Origin: Triatoma infestans
Taxonomy: Eukaryota > Arthropoda > Insecta > Hemiptera > Reduviidae
Assembly (NCBI GenBank): GCA_011037195.1
Contig: JAAEAF010000230.1
Location: 103,924 to 167,923 of the forward strand
DNA: 64,000 bases
Direction of reading: 5' to 3'
In this document: positions 10,405 through 21,899 of the stretch, piece after piece
Numbering within the stretch: the stretch's first letter is position 1
Layout of the letters: each line of letters begins with the position of its first letter
Translations under genes and position numbers: made by a program
The notes under the pieces: generated by a model
The model's input: only the letters and a program-made list of their open reading frames with translations
Told to the model about the DNA's origin: nothing
The model's database searches: none

Positions 10405-11065
10405 TTTACTTTGTCTGTCAGTAAGTGACTATTGCAATCTTGTCGAAGTCTCGAAATTTTCACCGGAATACATGTATTGAGATCCCCTGAATATGAAAAA
10501 AAAAAGTTTTTAAAGCTGTATCTGTGTATGTGTCTATGTGAAAGAGGGGGGGGGGAGGATACTTGGTATTCCGATAAGTAATAGTACCGCATCTAACACG
10601 AAAGTTTTGGGCAAAATTCATCAACTACAAGTGCAACTTTACTAAACTTTTTTTTCAGTTTTTTGCAATTTCTTCGAAAATGGCTACAACGTTTCTCTGT
10701 AAACTTCATATTCTATCTATATATAAGTAAATAATTAATCACCTTTACTTGAAATATTACCCTGGAAAAATTAATTTTTGCTGATATTCTGCTGGGAATA
10801 GTGATGTAAAGCTCCCTCCTAAACTACTCCTTCAATTCAATACACGGTTCTACCATTTATATAATATTAATACATATATTACAAGCATTGCTAGTATCCA
10901 AAATTCGAAAAAAATCGGTTTACCACAAGTGCAATTTTACAGAATAGATATTTAACTTTCTTGAAATTATTTCGAAAATGACTGTAACGAATTCTTTTAA
11001 ACTTGGAATGGTAAACTTATTCAGATTTAAACTATTACTTTTATTTTAATTAATTTTACATACCC
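10405..11065 (+). repeat. Repeat A copy (diverged)
   Basis: Recognisable blocks in order: GACTATTGCAATCTTGTCG, AATTTTCACCGGAATACATG, a TGTGTATGTGTCTATGTG tract, TTCATCAACTACAAGTGCAAC, CGAAAATGGCTACAACG, AATCGGTTTACCACAAGTGC, CGAAAATGACTGTAACG. Confidence 0.65.
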
Positions 11066-11066
11066 A

Positions 11067-11067
<1 letters not shown>

Positions 11068-11098
<31 letters not shown>
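11068..11098 (+). repeat. (CA)n microsatellite
   Basis: About 14 CA units. Confidence 0.9.
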
Positions 11099-11102
<4 letters not shown>

Positions 11103-11549
11103 TATATTTATTTGACAAGAGAGAAAAGGGGCCACTTTTACACACTCGATTTTCAGATTTATCAAGAGTTGTAAAGAATTTTGTTCTAGAGTTAAATATT
11201 AAATTATTTCTTGCAATCTTATTTAATTGGTTCTTAATTGAATATCAATATAAAAAAAGAATGTGAAAAGGTGCAAATACTAAGAATGTATTTTAATTTG
11301 AGTTAAATACTCTCTCTATTTCTCTCTATAACCTCTTCCATTTGGCATAACTCAAATTCACTGTATCTGGAATTTGTTTTGATCTTGTTTTCGCTTATTG
11401 CCGGCTTATTAGCTAGATGTCGGCCTTATTTTATTAGTATTGAATAATGGTACTTTTACACACTAGTGAGAGAAAGTAATGTTCAAATCAACTGATTTTA
11501 CTGTAATAATCATCACATTATTCAACGGATTGCAGAAAAAAAAAGTAGT

Positions 11550-11772
11550 TTTACGGAGTTTGTGGGCGTTAAATTGTGTCACTTTTATTTGAAAATATTT
11601 CCGGGAAAAATTCACTTTTGGAAATTCTTTGGAATCTGTGTAGATAAGTTAAATTTCAGAGATGTTGCTGGTGCTGTCTTCTAGGAATATAATGTACGTA
11701 ATCATTTCAAGTTATATCTGCCTTTGATAGATACATAAATAAATCCCTACCATGGCTATATTTTTGTACGGC

Positions 11773-11819
<47 letters not shown>

Positions 11820-11912
11820 AAATTTCAAATTTAAAAAAATCTGCAATTTTTACGATTGTATTTAGTGCTGCAAGAGAAGAAAGTCAAGTGTTAAGTGTTT
11901 TACAACGGAATT
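11550..11912 (+). repeat. Repeat A fragment ending head-to-tail with the next copy
   Basis: Weakly similar inner blocks (TTTCCGGGAAAAATTCAC near 11600) and a degraded terminus GCAAGAGAAGAAAGTCAAGT..GTTTTACAACG at 11869-11906 ending a few bases before the start of the copy at 11920. A (GT)n tract lies inside. Confidence 0.45.
11777..11818 (+). repeat. (GT)n microsatellite
   Basis: About 20 GT units. The short cysteine/valine frame across it is an artefact of the repeat. Confidence 0.9.
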
Positions 11913-11919
11913 GTTTTTC

Positions 11920-12646
11920 ACTTTCTCTTACTCCTAGTAAGAGGAAGTATTGTAATCGTGTCAAATTTCCGATATCGAGTTTTCACCGGAAATATCCGTT
12001 TTGAGGTCCCTGAGTCCAAAAAAGTGGTTTTTAGCAAATGGTCTGTGTGTGTGTTCGTGTGTGTCTGTGTGTCTGTGTGGTGCGTGTGTGTGTATGTATG
12101 TATGTGAACAGCATAGCTCAAAAACGAAAAACCGGAGAAAGTTGAAACTTGATATTCCGTTTAGGTAGCACCATGGGATCTGACACTAAGTTATCTGTAA
12201 AAATTCCTCAACCGGAAGTACCCCTTTACTAGTTGGATTTTTTACTTTTTTGCGATTTTCTCAAAAATGGCTCCGACGATTTTTTTGAAACTTCGTGTAT
12301 AAATTAAACATGCAAAGATCTACAACTTTTATCTAAAACATTTCTCTGGGAAAATTTTTTAAGGGCACTTTTAGGGGAGGGGTGGGGTTCGATTTTCATC
12401 AAAGTGCTATCCTAGTTGATTATACAATTCTATTATCCAAACATAATTAGTTAGAAATAAATAGATGGCTGAAATTCCAAGTTTCAAGAAAATTAGTAAA
12501 CCGGAAGTGCGCTTTTATTGAACAGTTTTTTCAGTTTTCGACGAATTTCATTAAATTTGGTACACAAACTATAAAATTTGTCAATTATCATTTTGAGAAC
12601 TGGAGTAAGAGAAAGTTCTGTGAGTGTTTCACACCAGATTTTTCAT
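11920..12646 (+). repeat. Repeat A, complete copy
   Basis: Starts with ACTTTCTCTTACTCCTAGTA (5' hairpin CTCTTACT-CCT-AGTAAGAG), then a TCGATATTGAGTTTTCACCGG-like block, a GT microsatellite at 12041-12105, CTCAACCGGAAGTACCCC (12211-12228), a second ACCGGAAGTGCGC (12491-12503), and ends with GTAAGAGAAAG (12605-12615) followed by the stem-loop TGTGAGTGTTTCACAC and CAGATTTTT. The two ends share the 11-bp inverted repeat CTTTCTCTTAC / GTAAGAGAAAG. No coding capacity. Confidence 0.85.
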
Positions 12647-13424
12647 TTACGATCAAAGTCCAAAAAGACATTGATAAATACTGATTAAAAAAGTAGAATT
12701 AAGCAACAAGTTTGTACAAGTATTACTCAGGAATTATTATTAGTATTTCAGAATAAATCTGATTTTTTATAGTTTTTTACAAATTTGCTACTCATAAATA
12801 CAAATAATATATGCAGGATAAACACTCAAACATGGATTTGCACATTATATAATAGAAAAAAAATGCTATTGTACAAATAAAATGAATGCTGTGAACAATT
12901 TATTCAAGGTGTTCAGTGTTAAAAATTGTACAACCTTAACGGGAAAATTAACAGCGTTCTTATAATTTGCGTTTATGTTCGTTTTCCGGGATATTGTTAT
13001 AAATATCGCCAGTTGAAAAGTATTTTTTTTAGTTTTTTTTTTATTTCTTAATTTTTAATTGTAAAGAAAATAAAATAGAAAAAAATTGTTTATTCTTATT
13101 TATATTGTTGTTTAAATATTAAATGCCAAAAATTATTGATAAATTTCAGAAATTAAGATTACACTATCTTGGTTGTACAAACTTTGTACAAACATACTAA
13201 TACAAATTCCTTTGTAAAGTAAATAATATGAAGTATATAGTATATACAATTACAGTTTGCCTGGCTTATCTAAACCAAATTGTAGTTTATAGTTTATACA
13301 TCACCAAGCTTTACAAGCCCCATGTATATTCTGGGATTGACACTGTTATGCTGTTCGTTTTGTTAGGATGGGTAACCTTTAAGGAAATCCGGAAATACAT
13401 GATTCGAGGTATCCAGAGTGCGTA

Positions 13425-13880
13425 AAAAAATGTTTTTAGTGATTACTGAAATAATAAAAATATCTCAAACACGAAAAGTCGCAGAAAGCTCAAACTTTAT
13501 ATTCAGTTTAGATACTATTTACCACATCTGACACCAAGGTTTCCAACAAAATCCATCAACCGGAAACTTGATTTAATGGCTTTTATAGTTTGCATGATTT
13601 TCTTCAAAACGGTTCAAACGATTTGTTTAAAACTTCCTATATTGTCTATATACAACAATATTTTTATTCAATACGTTTCTTTGAAACATTTTCCTGTGAA
13701 AATTGATTTTTTATGAGGTTCTCAGGAAACTGTAGCCTCAAGCTTTCCTCTTAAGTACGACATCAATACAGTGTATAGTTCCATTCGCTATATAATATTA
13801 TTGTACATAAGAAACTTTGCTAGAACTCCAATTCTAGAAATTTTTTAGTGGATATTTGTCAATAAATTTTTTAATTTTAA
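13425..13880 (+). repeat. Repeat A fragment
   Basis: Blocks AATATCTCAAACACGAAAAG, CACATCTGACACCAAGG, ATCCATCAACCGGAAACTTG and TCAAAACGGTTCAAACGATTT in repeat A order. Termini not preserved. Confidence 0.65.
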
Positions 13881-13965
13881 CCTACATTTCTAACATTAAC
13901 TTCAATATCTGCCGCCAGAGTTGGTAAGATGGTACCTGTCTCCCCACCACCTCTTGGCAAATATG

Positions 13966-14890
13966 TTTTTTTTTTCATTTACTTGAAAATTTACAATTGC
14001 TGGTACGCTTGAGTAACCAGCAAAAATAAATGAGATGACTCACAATAACGGTAAGGGAGAAATCACCAGTGGTGATTCTCCACACTATTTCACTGCAAAC
14101 ATTTACAAAAGATCACGAGGCCACTGCCGCCTCAGTCGCCGAGGAGGGTTAGTTATCTGGAATGGATGCTGAGGAAAGCTGATGAATTAATGGATTGTGA
14201 TTATGGGCGAGACGGGTGTGAAATTTGCGTTAACTTATTTGGACGAGGTCACTTGCAAATGGGAATCTGGAGATCGGAATGGATTGGCAGGTTAGAAACG
14301 TAAAACGGAGCATTGGTTGTAATAGAACGGAATGTTTTAGATTGTAGGATTTATAGGCGATGGATGTTGGAACGCTTGGTTGAGCCCCATAACTCCACTC
14401 CGAAAGTCCAAATTGGTTTTAACAGTAGATTGTAGATAAGTACTTTGTTATGTAAAGTTAGTTTTGAGCGTCTGTCCAATAGTCACTAGAGTAGGCTGTA
14501 ACGTTTTTTACTTCGTTTCGTTTTAGTCTTGTATGTGGGTTCCATGTCAGGCGTTTGTCAATATAGAGTCCTATATAGACGTTAACTGTATGAACGCATG
14601 GTAATAAGATATGGTTCACATGAACTGGGGGGACAAATGGCACATGTTAGAGTGAACATTATATTTTTGCTTTTTTGAACTTTAACCTTCATTCTCAATC
14701 TTCAAAACGACTTCTCTAGGGATTGCAATGTTGCTGAAGTTTATGTGTGCCCAGGAATGTGGGGAAAGGATGGTTGTGTCATCTGCGTAGGTAAGGTATT
14801 AGTGTTTGGATGGGTTGGAATGTCGGCAGTATACACTGTGAAAAGAATGGGAGCAAGGGTACTTCCTTGTGGGACACTAGCTGCTAACAG
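13966..14890 (-). pseudogene. 5'-truncated Jockey-like LINE, minus strand
   Basis: Read on the minus strand from 14890 down: SVPQGSTLAPILFTVYTADIPTH (the RT GVPQGS block), then GLYIDKRLTWNPHTRLKRNE near 14570-14500, then LLKPIWTFGVELWGSTKRSN near 14430-14370, NAPFYVSNLPIHSDLQ near 14310-14260, and a 3' UTR ending at the T run 13966-13975, which is its poly(A) tail. Same family layout as the Jockey element at 8692-9919. Stops and frameshifts throughout. Confidence 0.8.
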
Positions 14891-16343
14891 GTAATAGGAG
14901 AACAAGGGAAAAATATGTAAAATATGAAGTTTAAAAAAATCCAAGAGAATATTGAAAATTCGAAAGCGATTTAGTAAAAACAAAGGAATAAGTAATGGAG
15001 GAGAATAATTCATGTTCAAGGAGGTTTAAACAAAGACAACTTCTTTCGTCTTTCACCGACGAGAAATAGCACGCAGCTCTTTTTTTTACAAAAAAAAAAA
15101 ATTATTTCACTTTCGAAGGAGACATTGAATAGAAATACATAAAACATAAATTGTTGTAAACAGCGCTGCCACGTGGATGAGGGGCGCCATGTGAATGTTA
15201 CGTGCCTCCCAGCACCATGAAATAAAAATCTGCCATTAATACAGTTAAAAAATGACAAGTTTTCGTTAAACTTACATTTTTAATCCAAGTTTACTTGCTC
15301 CTCATACAATCCATAAGTTAGTAGTACATATATGGCTGATATAACTAAATATGTTTAAATCTTTGATCAAACCGCAAAACAGATGAACACGAACGTCATA
15401 GAATGTTGTCTGAGCTTCTCTTTAGCTAGAGAAGTATTCGATAATATCTCCGGATAAGGGGTGTTATGTATTCCGTTAGAAATATTTCAATACAAGAAAT
15501 ATCCTTTTCGCTTATAAGATAAATTATAGGGAAATTGAATTTTCTTTGAAAATGAATTCGAAAAATGCCTCTACTAGATGGTGTTATGTTTTGAATAGAC
15601 TAATTCAAATAATAACTACAATAAAAAGATTAAAGTTGGTATTCCGTAGAAAGTAATCCATTCAGATAGTGCCTGTGCCCTAAGAAATAATCATACGATC
15701 TCCCACCACTTTATTTTTTGCGACATTAAGGGCAAGTAAATGTTTAATTATATTATATTCGTCGTAATTGCAGTAAGAGGAAACTGTGTATGTGTTGAAT
15801 ACGTCACAGCAGATTTATTTATTGCTGTAACCTTTTGAATAACTCTAGCTCTCTTGTCCCTCCTTTCAAGCAATATTAAAAATGACAAAACATTTCTTAT
15901 GTTCTCGTTTGGACTTAACCACCTGCTCCAGAATCTTCTCAAAAATGTTTTCGCATCCCACAGTTTAGTTTTGATCTTACACGTTTTCAACATCCATAAA
16001 CAGCTTCAGTTTCAAAATTTTTTTAGGTACCTTCGCTGTATGTATATATCTTATATGGCTAGTCCATTACCTTCTGCGCTCGTAAATGTTTTTTTTTAAC
16101 ACCGTTTTCCTGGCTTCCATTAAATTTGTATCACTTTATTTCTGACATTTTCCGGTCTCTGGATTTGCTTTCTAACAAACGACTAGAAATTTATTTCAGA
16201 AGTTAGTTGCATTCTTTTTTCTTTACTTAATAATTAATTTTTACTTTATTCAGCAGTGCCTCCTACAATCTGAGACGGACAAGTTTTTACTTAAGCAAGC
16301 AAGCAACATTCTGCCTGATCACAACTTTCCTAAATTTCATTTT
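14891..16343. other. No recognised feature
   Basis: AT-rich. A minus-strand 81-codon frame at 15993-15748 shows no recognisable domain. A GC-richer patch at 15165-15230 is unexplained. Confidence 0.4.
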
Positions 16344-17502
16344 CAGTTTCTCTCACTGTCAAATTTTCGATATTAAGTTCTCACGGAAATACATGTTTTG
16401 AGGTCTCCGTGAGTCCAAAAATGTTTTTTTTTTTTTAAAAATTGGTCTGTGTGTCCGGGACGAAAAGACCAACCAAGGAATAACTGGTTTTTCCCTCTCT
16501 CAGGCAACACTGTTTTTTTCTTGAAGCCAACTTAACTCTTCGTCTAACCAATGTCGTATTTAACGCAAACCAAAAGTTTCTAATTTATTGTTCCAGTTAA
16601 TGCAAAATTAATTTTCGAGTGTGGTTTAATTTTTCAAAGGGCTACTGGATCATTTCACCTTTGTACCAGGGTGAAATTCAATTTGAATTTATAATTTGAG
16701 CCAACTTATGTCTTAAGCTGAATTTTCAGCGGTCCCTTGATTGGGATAACTTTGGTTTTGTTTCCTTGACTTCAATTAGGGCTATCTAGTTTATATTATA
16801 TGGTTATTTAATGTTGCCTTCAATTCATCTGACCAAATAACCTTCATTTGACTTTCAATATTTCAGACGCAGTAAGTTACAATGATGTGTTTTCTCCGTT
16901 AATTGCTTATATAGTAATTTAACTCTGCGTTTTGCCTGTGAATAAGGTTTCTTAGTTGTAGAGTGAAATCCACCTAGCCAGCTTATAACTGGCGAATGAT
17001 CTGGATCACAGCTCGAATTTCTTCTAGAACTTTATCAACCAACACTCATTACGTGGCATAGGTGCCAGTGTTCTAATTGTTGGGCAAGTAACGAAAAAAT
17101 TGAAAATTACAGGAAGTTCAAACTTGTAATTTAATTTAAGGGCTATCGGGGTTTTGAATCAACCGGAAATACTACTTTATTGAATAGATTTTTTTAGTGT
17201 TTTGCGTCTTTTTTTAAAAAAATGGCTTAAACGATTTTCTTAAAAACTTGAGTGATATACACTATAACTAAGGTATAGATCTGTGACTCTCATTGGAAAC
17301 CTCTTTTTTCCGGAAAAATTCATTTAAGAGGGATTTTGGCGAAAGGGAGTGGGGTTAAGTTTTTCTGTAAAATTATCATTTCAATTTATTATATTCTTCT
17401 ATCGTCGACATAGTTAGTATTAATTATGAATAAATATGATACTAAAATTCCGTGTTTGAAGAAAATCGGTTTACCGGAAGTGCACTTTTACTGAACAATT
17501 TT
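16344..17502 (+). repeat. Repeat A copy split by repeat B
   Basis: 16344-16466 has the repeat A start (CTCTCACTGTCAAATTTTCG, ACGGAAATACATGTTTTGAGG, GGTCTGTGTGT). 17091-17502 continues with ACGAAAAAATTG, GAATCAACCGGAAATACTAC and GGTTTACCGGAAGTGCACTT. The break is filled by 16467-17090, flanked by the 7-bp duplication ACGAAAA (16460-16466 and 17091-17097), a motif that intact copies have once. Confidence 0.75.
16467..17090 (+). mobile_element. Repeat B, 624-bp non-coding mobile repeat
   Basis: Starts GACCAACCAAGGAATAACTG and ends GTTGGGCAAGTA. It is flanked by the 7-bp duplication ACGAAAA inside a repeat A copy, so it is a true insertion. A second copy lies at 30716-31735 on the minus strand. 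No coding frame, no obvious long terminal inverted repeats and no poly(A) tail; superfamily unknown. Confidence 0.7.
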
Positions 17503-17503
17503 T

Positions 17504-18190
17504 ACTTTCCCTAACTCCTAGTAAGTGGAAGTATTGCAATTGTGTCAAATTTTCGATATCGAGTTTTCACCGGAAATATCCGTTTTGTGCTCCCCTGAGT
17601 TCAAATAAGTAGTTTTTAGCAAATGGTCTGTGTATACGTATATATGTGAATAGCATAGCTCAAAAATGAAAAACCATAGATATTTGAAACTTGATATTCC
17701 GTTTAGATATCACCAAGGAATCTGATAGTACGTTATCTGTCAAAATTCCTCAACCGGAAGTACCACTTTACTGTTTTTTTTCCCCACTTTTTCGCGATTT
17801 TCTCAAAAAATAGCTCCGACGAAACTTCATATATCAACTAAACATGCAAGGATCAACAACTTTTATTAAAAACATTTCTCTGGGAAAAATTCATTTAAGG
17901 GCACGTTTAGGGGAGGTGTAAGGGTTATGTTTTTTTTCTAAAGTGCTATCATAGTTGCATTATACAATTCTATCATCCAAACAAAATTAATTAGAAATAA
18001 ATAGATGGCCAAAATTCTGAGTTTCGAAAAAAAAATTAGTGAACCGGAAGTGCGCTTTTAAGTAACAGATTTTTTTCAGTTTTCGACGAATTTTTGATTA
18101 AATTTGTTACACTAACTATAAAATTTGTCAATTATAATTTTGAGAACTGGTGTAAGAGAAAGTTGTGTGAGTGTTTCACACCAGATTCTT
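17504..18190 (+). repeat. Repeat A, complete copy, directly following the previous one
   Basis: Starts ACTTTCCCTAACTCCTAGTA immediately after the truncated previous copy (head-to-tail). Contains CTCAACCGGAAGTACCAC (17748-17765) and GTGAACCGGAAGTGCGC near 18040, and ends GTAAGAGAAAGTTGTGTGAG with the GTGTGAgtgttTCACAC stem-loop and CAGATT. Confidence 0.85.
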
Positions 18191-19440
18191 CTATTTTTTA
18201 CAGAGTAAAAAAAAAAAACAAACAAAAAACAGATGAATAATACATTAAAGGGCAGTTTTAAAGATATACTCGTAAAGAACAGAATTTACTTTCTTTTTTT
18301 TTTCTTTTTCTTTTTTTTTTTTTTGTTTAAGTGCATGTAATTGATTTACTACTACTTGATTAAATGTAAATTACTGTATTAACAGGAGGCGCGATACCTT
18401 ATTATATACTTAGTTAAATAACTATGTAACAACGTGTTGCATAATAACAAAAAGAGAAGCCACCTAATATTCTTCAAGTGTTCCAGTTTAGGAAGTTTTT
18501 GGAGAGTGCCACACCTATTGGGCGTTTACCATCTCTACAATTAAATATCACCAGTATCTAGATACAAGAGACCTTTAACTCATTCCACACAAACACTGCA
18601 CCCTCCCCAAATATACTAGCCCAAAAATAAATTTATTAATCCTTAATGTTTTTTTTTTAAGCTTGGTTTTTTTTTTTTTCTTCTTCTTCTTAATATCAAA
18701 TATATATAGATAACCGTAGAAATTGTAATTCAAGGAAATTTAGTCTGGGGTAAGTTACACATATTTATTTCCAGGCTTTCTCTAGCAGTTTATCACTAAA
18801 ATAGTGGATCATATATAACCAAATGTCATAAGGTAAATTTGCTAAGAATAGCCAAATAAATTGAAACATTTTTTTCGTATTATTTATTGCTACATAAAGG
18901 ATACTAAATTAAAAAAAAAAAAAAATTACTTCAATGCTACCATTCAGTAAAAATAAATAAATAACTTTAAATATACATATATTTATGACTTCTCATTTCA
19001 TCGCTAAATAAAAGAATAATAAAAGTAACTTATATGCAAGTATCATTATATATTACTAACTACGTAACATAATATTATTATTATCATCATCATCATCATT
19101 ATTATTATTCAGCAGATATTTCTTTCATTACCTCTATTTGGTAAAAAATAAAATAAAATAAAATAAATCCTATAACAGTAAAATTATTAGGAAGTATAAA
19201 TCATAATATTACATGATAAAATTATATAAATTTCCATTAAAGTAGCAAAATAATACCGTTTATATATTTATTATTATTAGTTTTCAACATTCTTTAGCAC
19301 AGACTTTTTTTTTTTCTATTATTTTTTTTAGCCTTTTTCAATTTGTAATTTCTATGGCTTACCCAATCCTCAAGTTATCTTGATAAAGAGTGTGGTAGGT
19401 AATATCACAGGCTACAAAAGGCAAAAATCAGTTGACATTC
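18191..19440. other. AT-rich low-complexity sequence, nothing recognised
   Basis: Several T, ATT and TCATCA runs and an (AATAA)n stretch near 19146-19168. No gene or terminus seen. Confidence 0.5.
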
Positions 19441-20210
19441 TCGTCTAGCCTTCTACCTTTAATGGGAAAAAATTCTTTAAAAAAACAGCTTCTTCCTTAA
19501 ACGTCCTTACACTATTCTCAATTCTCAAAATATCTGACCTCATCATCACTTTTGGATTCTGCTCTTTTCATTCCACTATTCACCAATGTCATTGTAAAGT
19601 AGGACTCCAGTGCTTCTTCTCTACAGCAAAAGCAGTATTGCTTGGATATTTTTCTCGACATTGCGCAAGTATTTAATCGAGTTTGGCACCAAGGTTTACC
19701 GTGGGAAGCTTAAACAAATTCTTCCTCATATTTACTACCTAATTCTCCTAGTCTTACCTCTCTAACAGGTATTTCTGCGTCAGTCAGTCAGTGGAACAGT
19801 ATATTCTTTCCTTTATTTTATGGAGGCCGGATGTTCCTCGGGATAGTATTTTTGGACTCAGACTCTTCATTACTTACATTGCTGGCATTCCTGTTCACCG
19901 TCGCACCACAATTTTCACTTACACAGATGAGATACAGCCATTCCTTCTCTATATAATTATCCAGTACAGTCAAACCCGCATCTTCCAGCACCACCTACTC
20001 TCTTTTGAACTCTCTTGGTTTTTTTTTTTCAAATGGAACTAAATATTCAAAAAATCATTTTTTTGCAAAAATATAACGTTCACTTTTCGACGAACTATTT
20101 GCCCACCTGTATACTTATATCAGACTGCACTTCCTTGCCCAGAAACAGTACGATACTTTGGAGTCTAGATTGACAAGCTACATTGACAGATTTGAATGAT
20201 TTCAAAATGG
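19441..20210 (+). pseudogene. Jockey-like LINE RT remnant, heavily decayed
   Basis: Faint but ordered RT blocks across frameshifts: FGFCSFHSTIHQCH near 19554-19595, LLLDISQAFDRVWHQGLP-like near 19630-19700 (catalytic Asp segment), a SLTSLTGISASVSQ-like stretch near 19757, DVPRDSIFGLRLFITYIAGIP at 19829-19890 (the GVPQGS..YTADIP block), FTYTDEIQPF near 19915-19945 (the YADD region, degraded). Plus strand; family as in the Jockey element at 8692-9919. Confidence 0.6.
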
Positions 20211-20269
20211 CGTACAGGAATTATCCTGAATAAGGGCTCTTTAGTTGTAAGAGGGAACATCAAATACCA

Positions 20270-20970
20270 GTCTAACTGATCAGGTTGGTCAAGATGTCAC
20301 TAATCGATACCACTGCAAAAGTAATCATAAAGAACACTGTGCAACAGGAATTTCCTGTAAGTATAGGGCTAAACGCAAGAAGACCCGATATCCCAAATTT
20401 AATTTAATTTAATTCTAGAAGTGGCTGCCCGAGGTATAAACGAGAGTCCCGATGGGAAAACCGTCGATCGCAATATCTTGCTTATGCCAATGTTATGGCT
20501 ATAGTCGCAAGATCGTCAGCTACACTAAAAGATTCCATAAGGAGTTTAGAAGAAGGAGAGCAATATATGGGCTGTAAATAAATGAGGGTAAGACTAAGAA
20601 TATGGTGACCACTAGAAGATCAAAGAGATTCGGCGACTTAATGGTTAAAGAGCATCGCTTTAAGAATTAAGATATATGGCTCAATGTTAACGTAGGATAA
20701 TGATATGAGCCAGGATATAAAACTAAACATCAACGGTAATAGGCGTTACAGCCTTGTTGCCGACACTACGAAGTAAATATGTGTCTTGTAAAACAAGGTA
20801 TATGTATAGGACGATCCTCAAACCAATGCTTTTCTAAGGCTCCGTGATTTGGGAAAGAAAAGAGTTGCGTGCAATATATATGGACCAATTCAGGAAAATG
20901 GGTCATGTTAAGTCAGAAAAAATATAACTTAGAGAGCTCTACGGGATAAAGATTAGCTGACTGCTCTGAT
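20270..20970 (+). pseudogene. RTE-like LINE RT remnant, heavily decayed
   Basis: Scattered blocks align in order with residues 345-600 of the frame at 2-2107: VKMSLIDTTAKVIIKNTVQQEF near 20290-20350, SIGLNARRPDIPN near 20360-20400 (GLRQGDPVSP), LLAYANVMAIVARSSATLKDS near 20477-20540 (YADDVAIIARS with the DD lost), MTTRRSKRFGDLMVKEHRF-like near 20600-20660, RTILKPMLF near 20808. Many stops and frameshifts. Confidence 0.65.
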
Positions 20971-20985
20971 TAGGTGACTGCTCTG

Positions 20986-21020
20986 GGGATTGGTTGAGTG
21001 TTTCACACCAGATTTTTTTT
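20986..21020 (+). repeat. Repeat A 3' end only
   Basis: GGTTGAGTGTTTCACACCAGATTT terminus directly after the RTE remnant. Confidence 0.6.
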
Positions 21021-21189
21021 TAAATTTCAATAGTTTAGATGTAGTTCTGGTTTATTCAGCATTACAGCGAGTTTAAAATAAATTTCAATTTGTTATATAT
21101 TAAATACTTTTATATGTAAATTTTTATTTTATTATTTTTTATGTGAAATTCTTTATTTTGGTTTTGTAATGTTCATTGTAACCTTTGTA

Positions 21190-21245
21190 CAGACCCTAAA
21201 AGAAACAATAAATTTGCGAAACGTCGGTGAAAATTTATAAAAAGT
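21190..21245 (+). other. Possible Penelope-type terminal motif
   Basis: CCCTAAAAGAAAC then TTTGCGAAACGTCGGTGAAA resembles the CTGAAGA..CGAAACGT signature often seen in Penelope-like element ends. Short and without other support. Confidence 0.3.
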
Positions 21246-21475
21246 TTGTTGAACTGACCGAACCTCAACATCCATTTTACAATATCAAATACAGCGGTTG
21301 TAAAGAATATCAAAATTATATATATTTAATTAGGTATATAATTGTTTTAAATTTCTGAACATTTTAAACGCACTTTAGTAAACATTTCTTGCGAGATGCA
21401 CTGTCTGCCCATATATAAGTAAATAAATAATGAGTCTATTATTTTGTACATTTATTCAGGGTATTCTTATTATTT

Positions 21476-21655
21476 TCTCTTACTTTAGTAAGAGGAAGTA
21501 TTAAGATTGTGTCAAATTTTCGAAATATAACTACATACATGTTTTATAGCGAGTGGTCTGGATGAGTATGGTATGATTGTGTGTGGGTGTGTGTGTGAAC
21601 CAAATATTGCAGAAACGAAAAATCGCTAATTGGTCTTCCGTTTAGATTTTATGAT
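21476..21655 (+). repeat. Repeat A 5' fragment
   Basis: TCTCTTACTTTAGTAAGAGG (5' hairpin intact), GTGTCAAATTTTCGAAATAT, a GTGTGTGGGTGTGTGTG tract and CAGAAACGAAAAATCGC. Truncated before the ACCGGAAGT blocks. Confidence 0.75.
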
Positions 21656-21667
21656 AAACAATATAAT

Positions 21668-21886
21668 TTTTTTTTTTAATTAAAGGCGCGTCAATATCTA
21701 TGGTCATTGGCGTCCGGAACCTTCTCAGTGCACTGCAGGCCTCTGGACAGTAGGCCTCAGTCTTTCGTCACAGACAACACTGTCCATCACCGGACAGGGA
21801 GCTGTAGAGGCTCCTAGGAAGAAAAAATATAAGGGCAGCACAGCTGGAACTGATCCTCCAAGCAGGAGTCCAGTACGCTAACCAAC
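21668..21886 (-). mobile_element. tRNA-headed SINE, copy 2, minus strand
   Basis: Poly(T) then TTAAAGGCGCGTCAATATCT, ATGGTCATTGGCGTCCGG, the body, and the head GTTGGTTAGCGTACTGGACT (as complement) ending at 21886. Its head is the ACTCC variant, also seen at 50949-51166. Confidence 0.8.
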
Positions 21887-21899
21887 AGTAACAATATAC

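Noticed and set aside
11777..12107. Cysteine/valine-rich small proteins
   Set aside because: Translation of GT microsatellites.
11920..12646. Classic Helitron with 5' TC and 3' CTRR
   Set aside because: Neither orientation ends in CTRR after the hairpin; the structure fits DINE/HINE-type elements better.
15748..15993. 81-codon minus-strand gene
   Set aside because: No recognisable domain, no splice or repeat support, and within the length expected by chance in this AT-rich region.
16344..18190. Single large transposon
   Set aside because: Duplicate start sequences and the ACGAAAA duplication show two repeat A copies plus one inserted repeat B.
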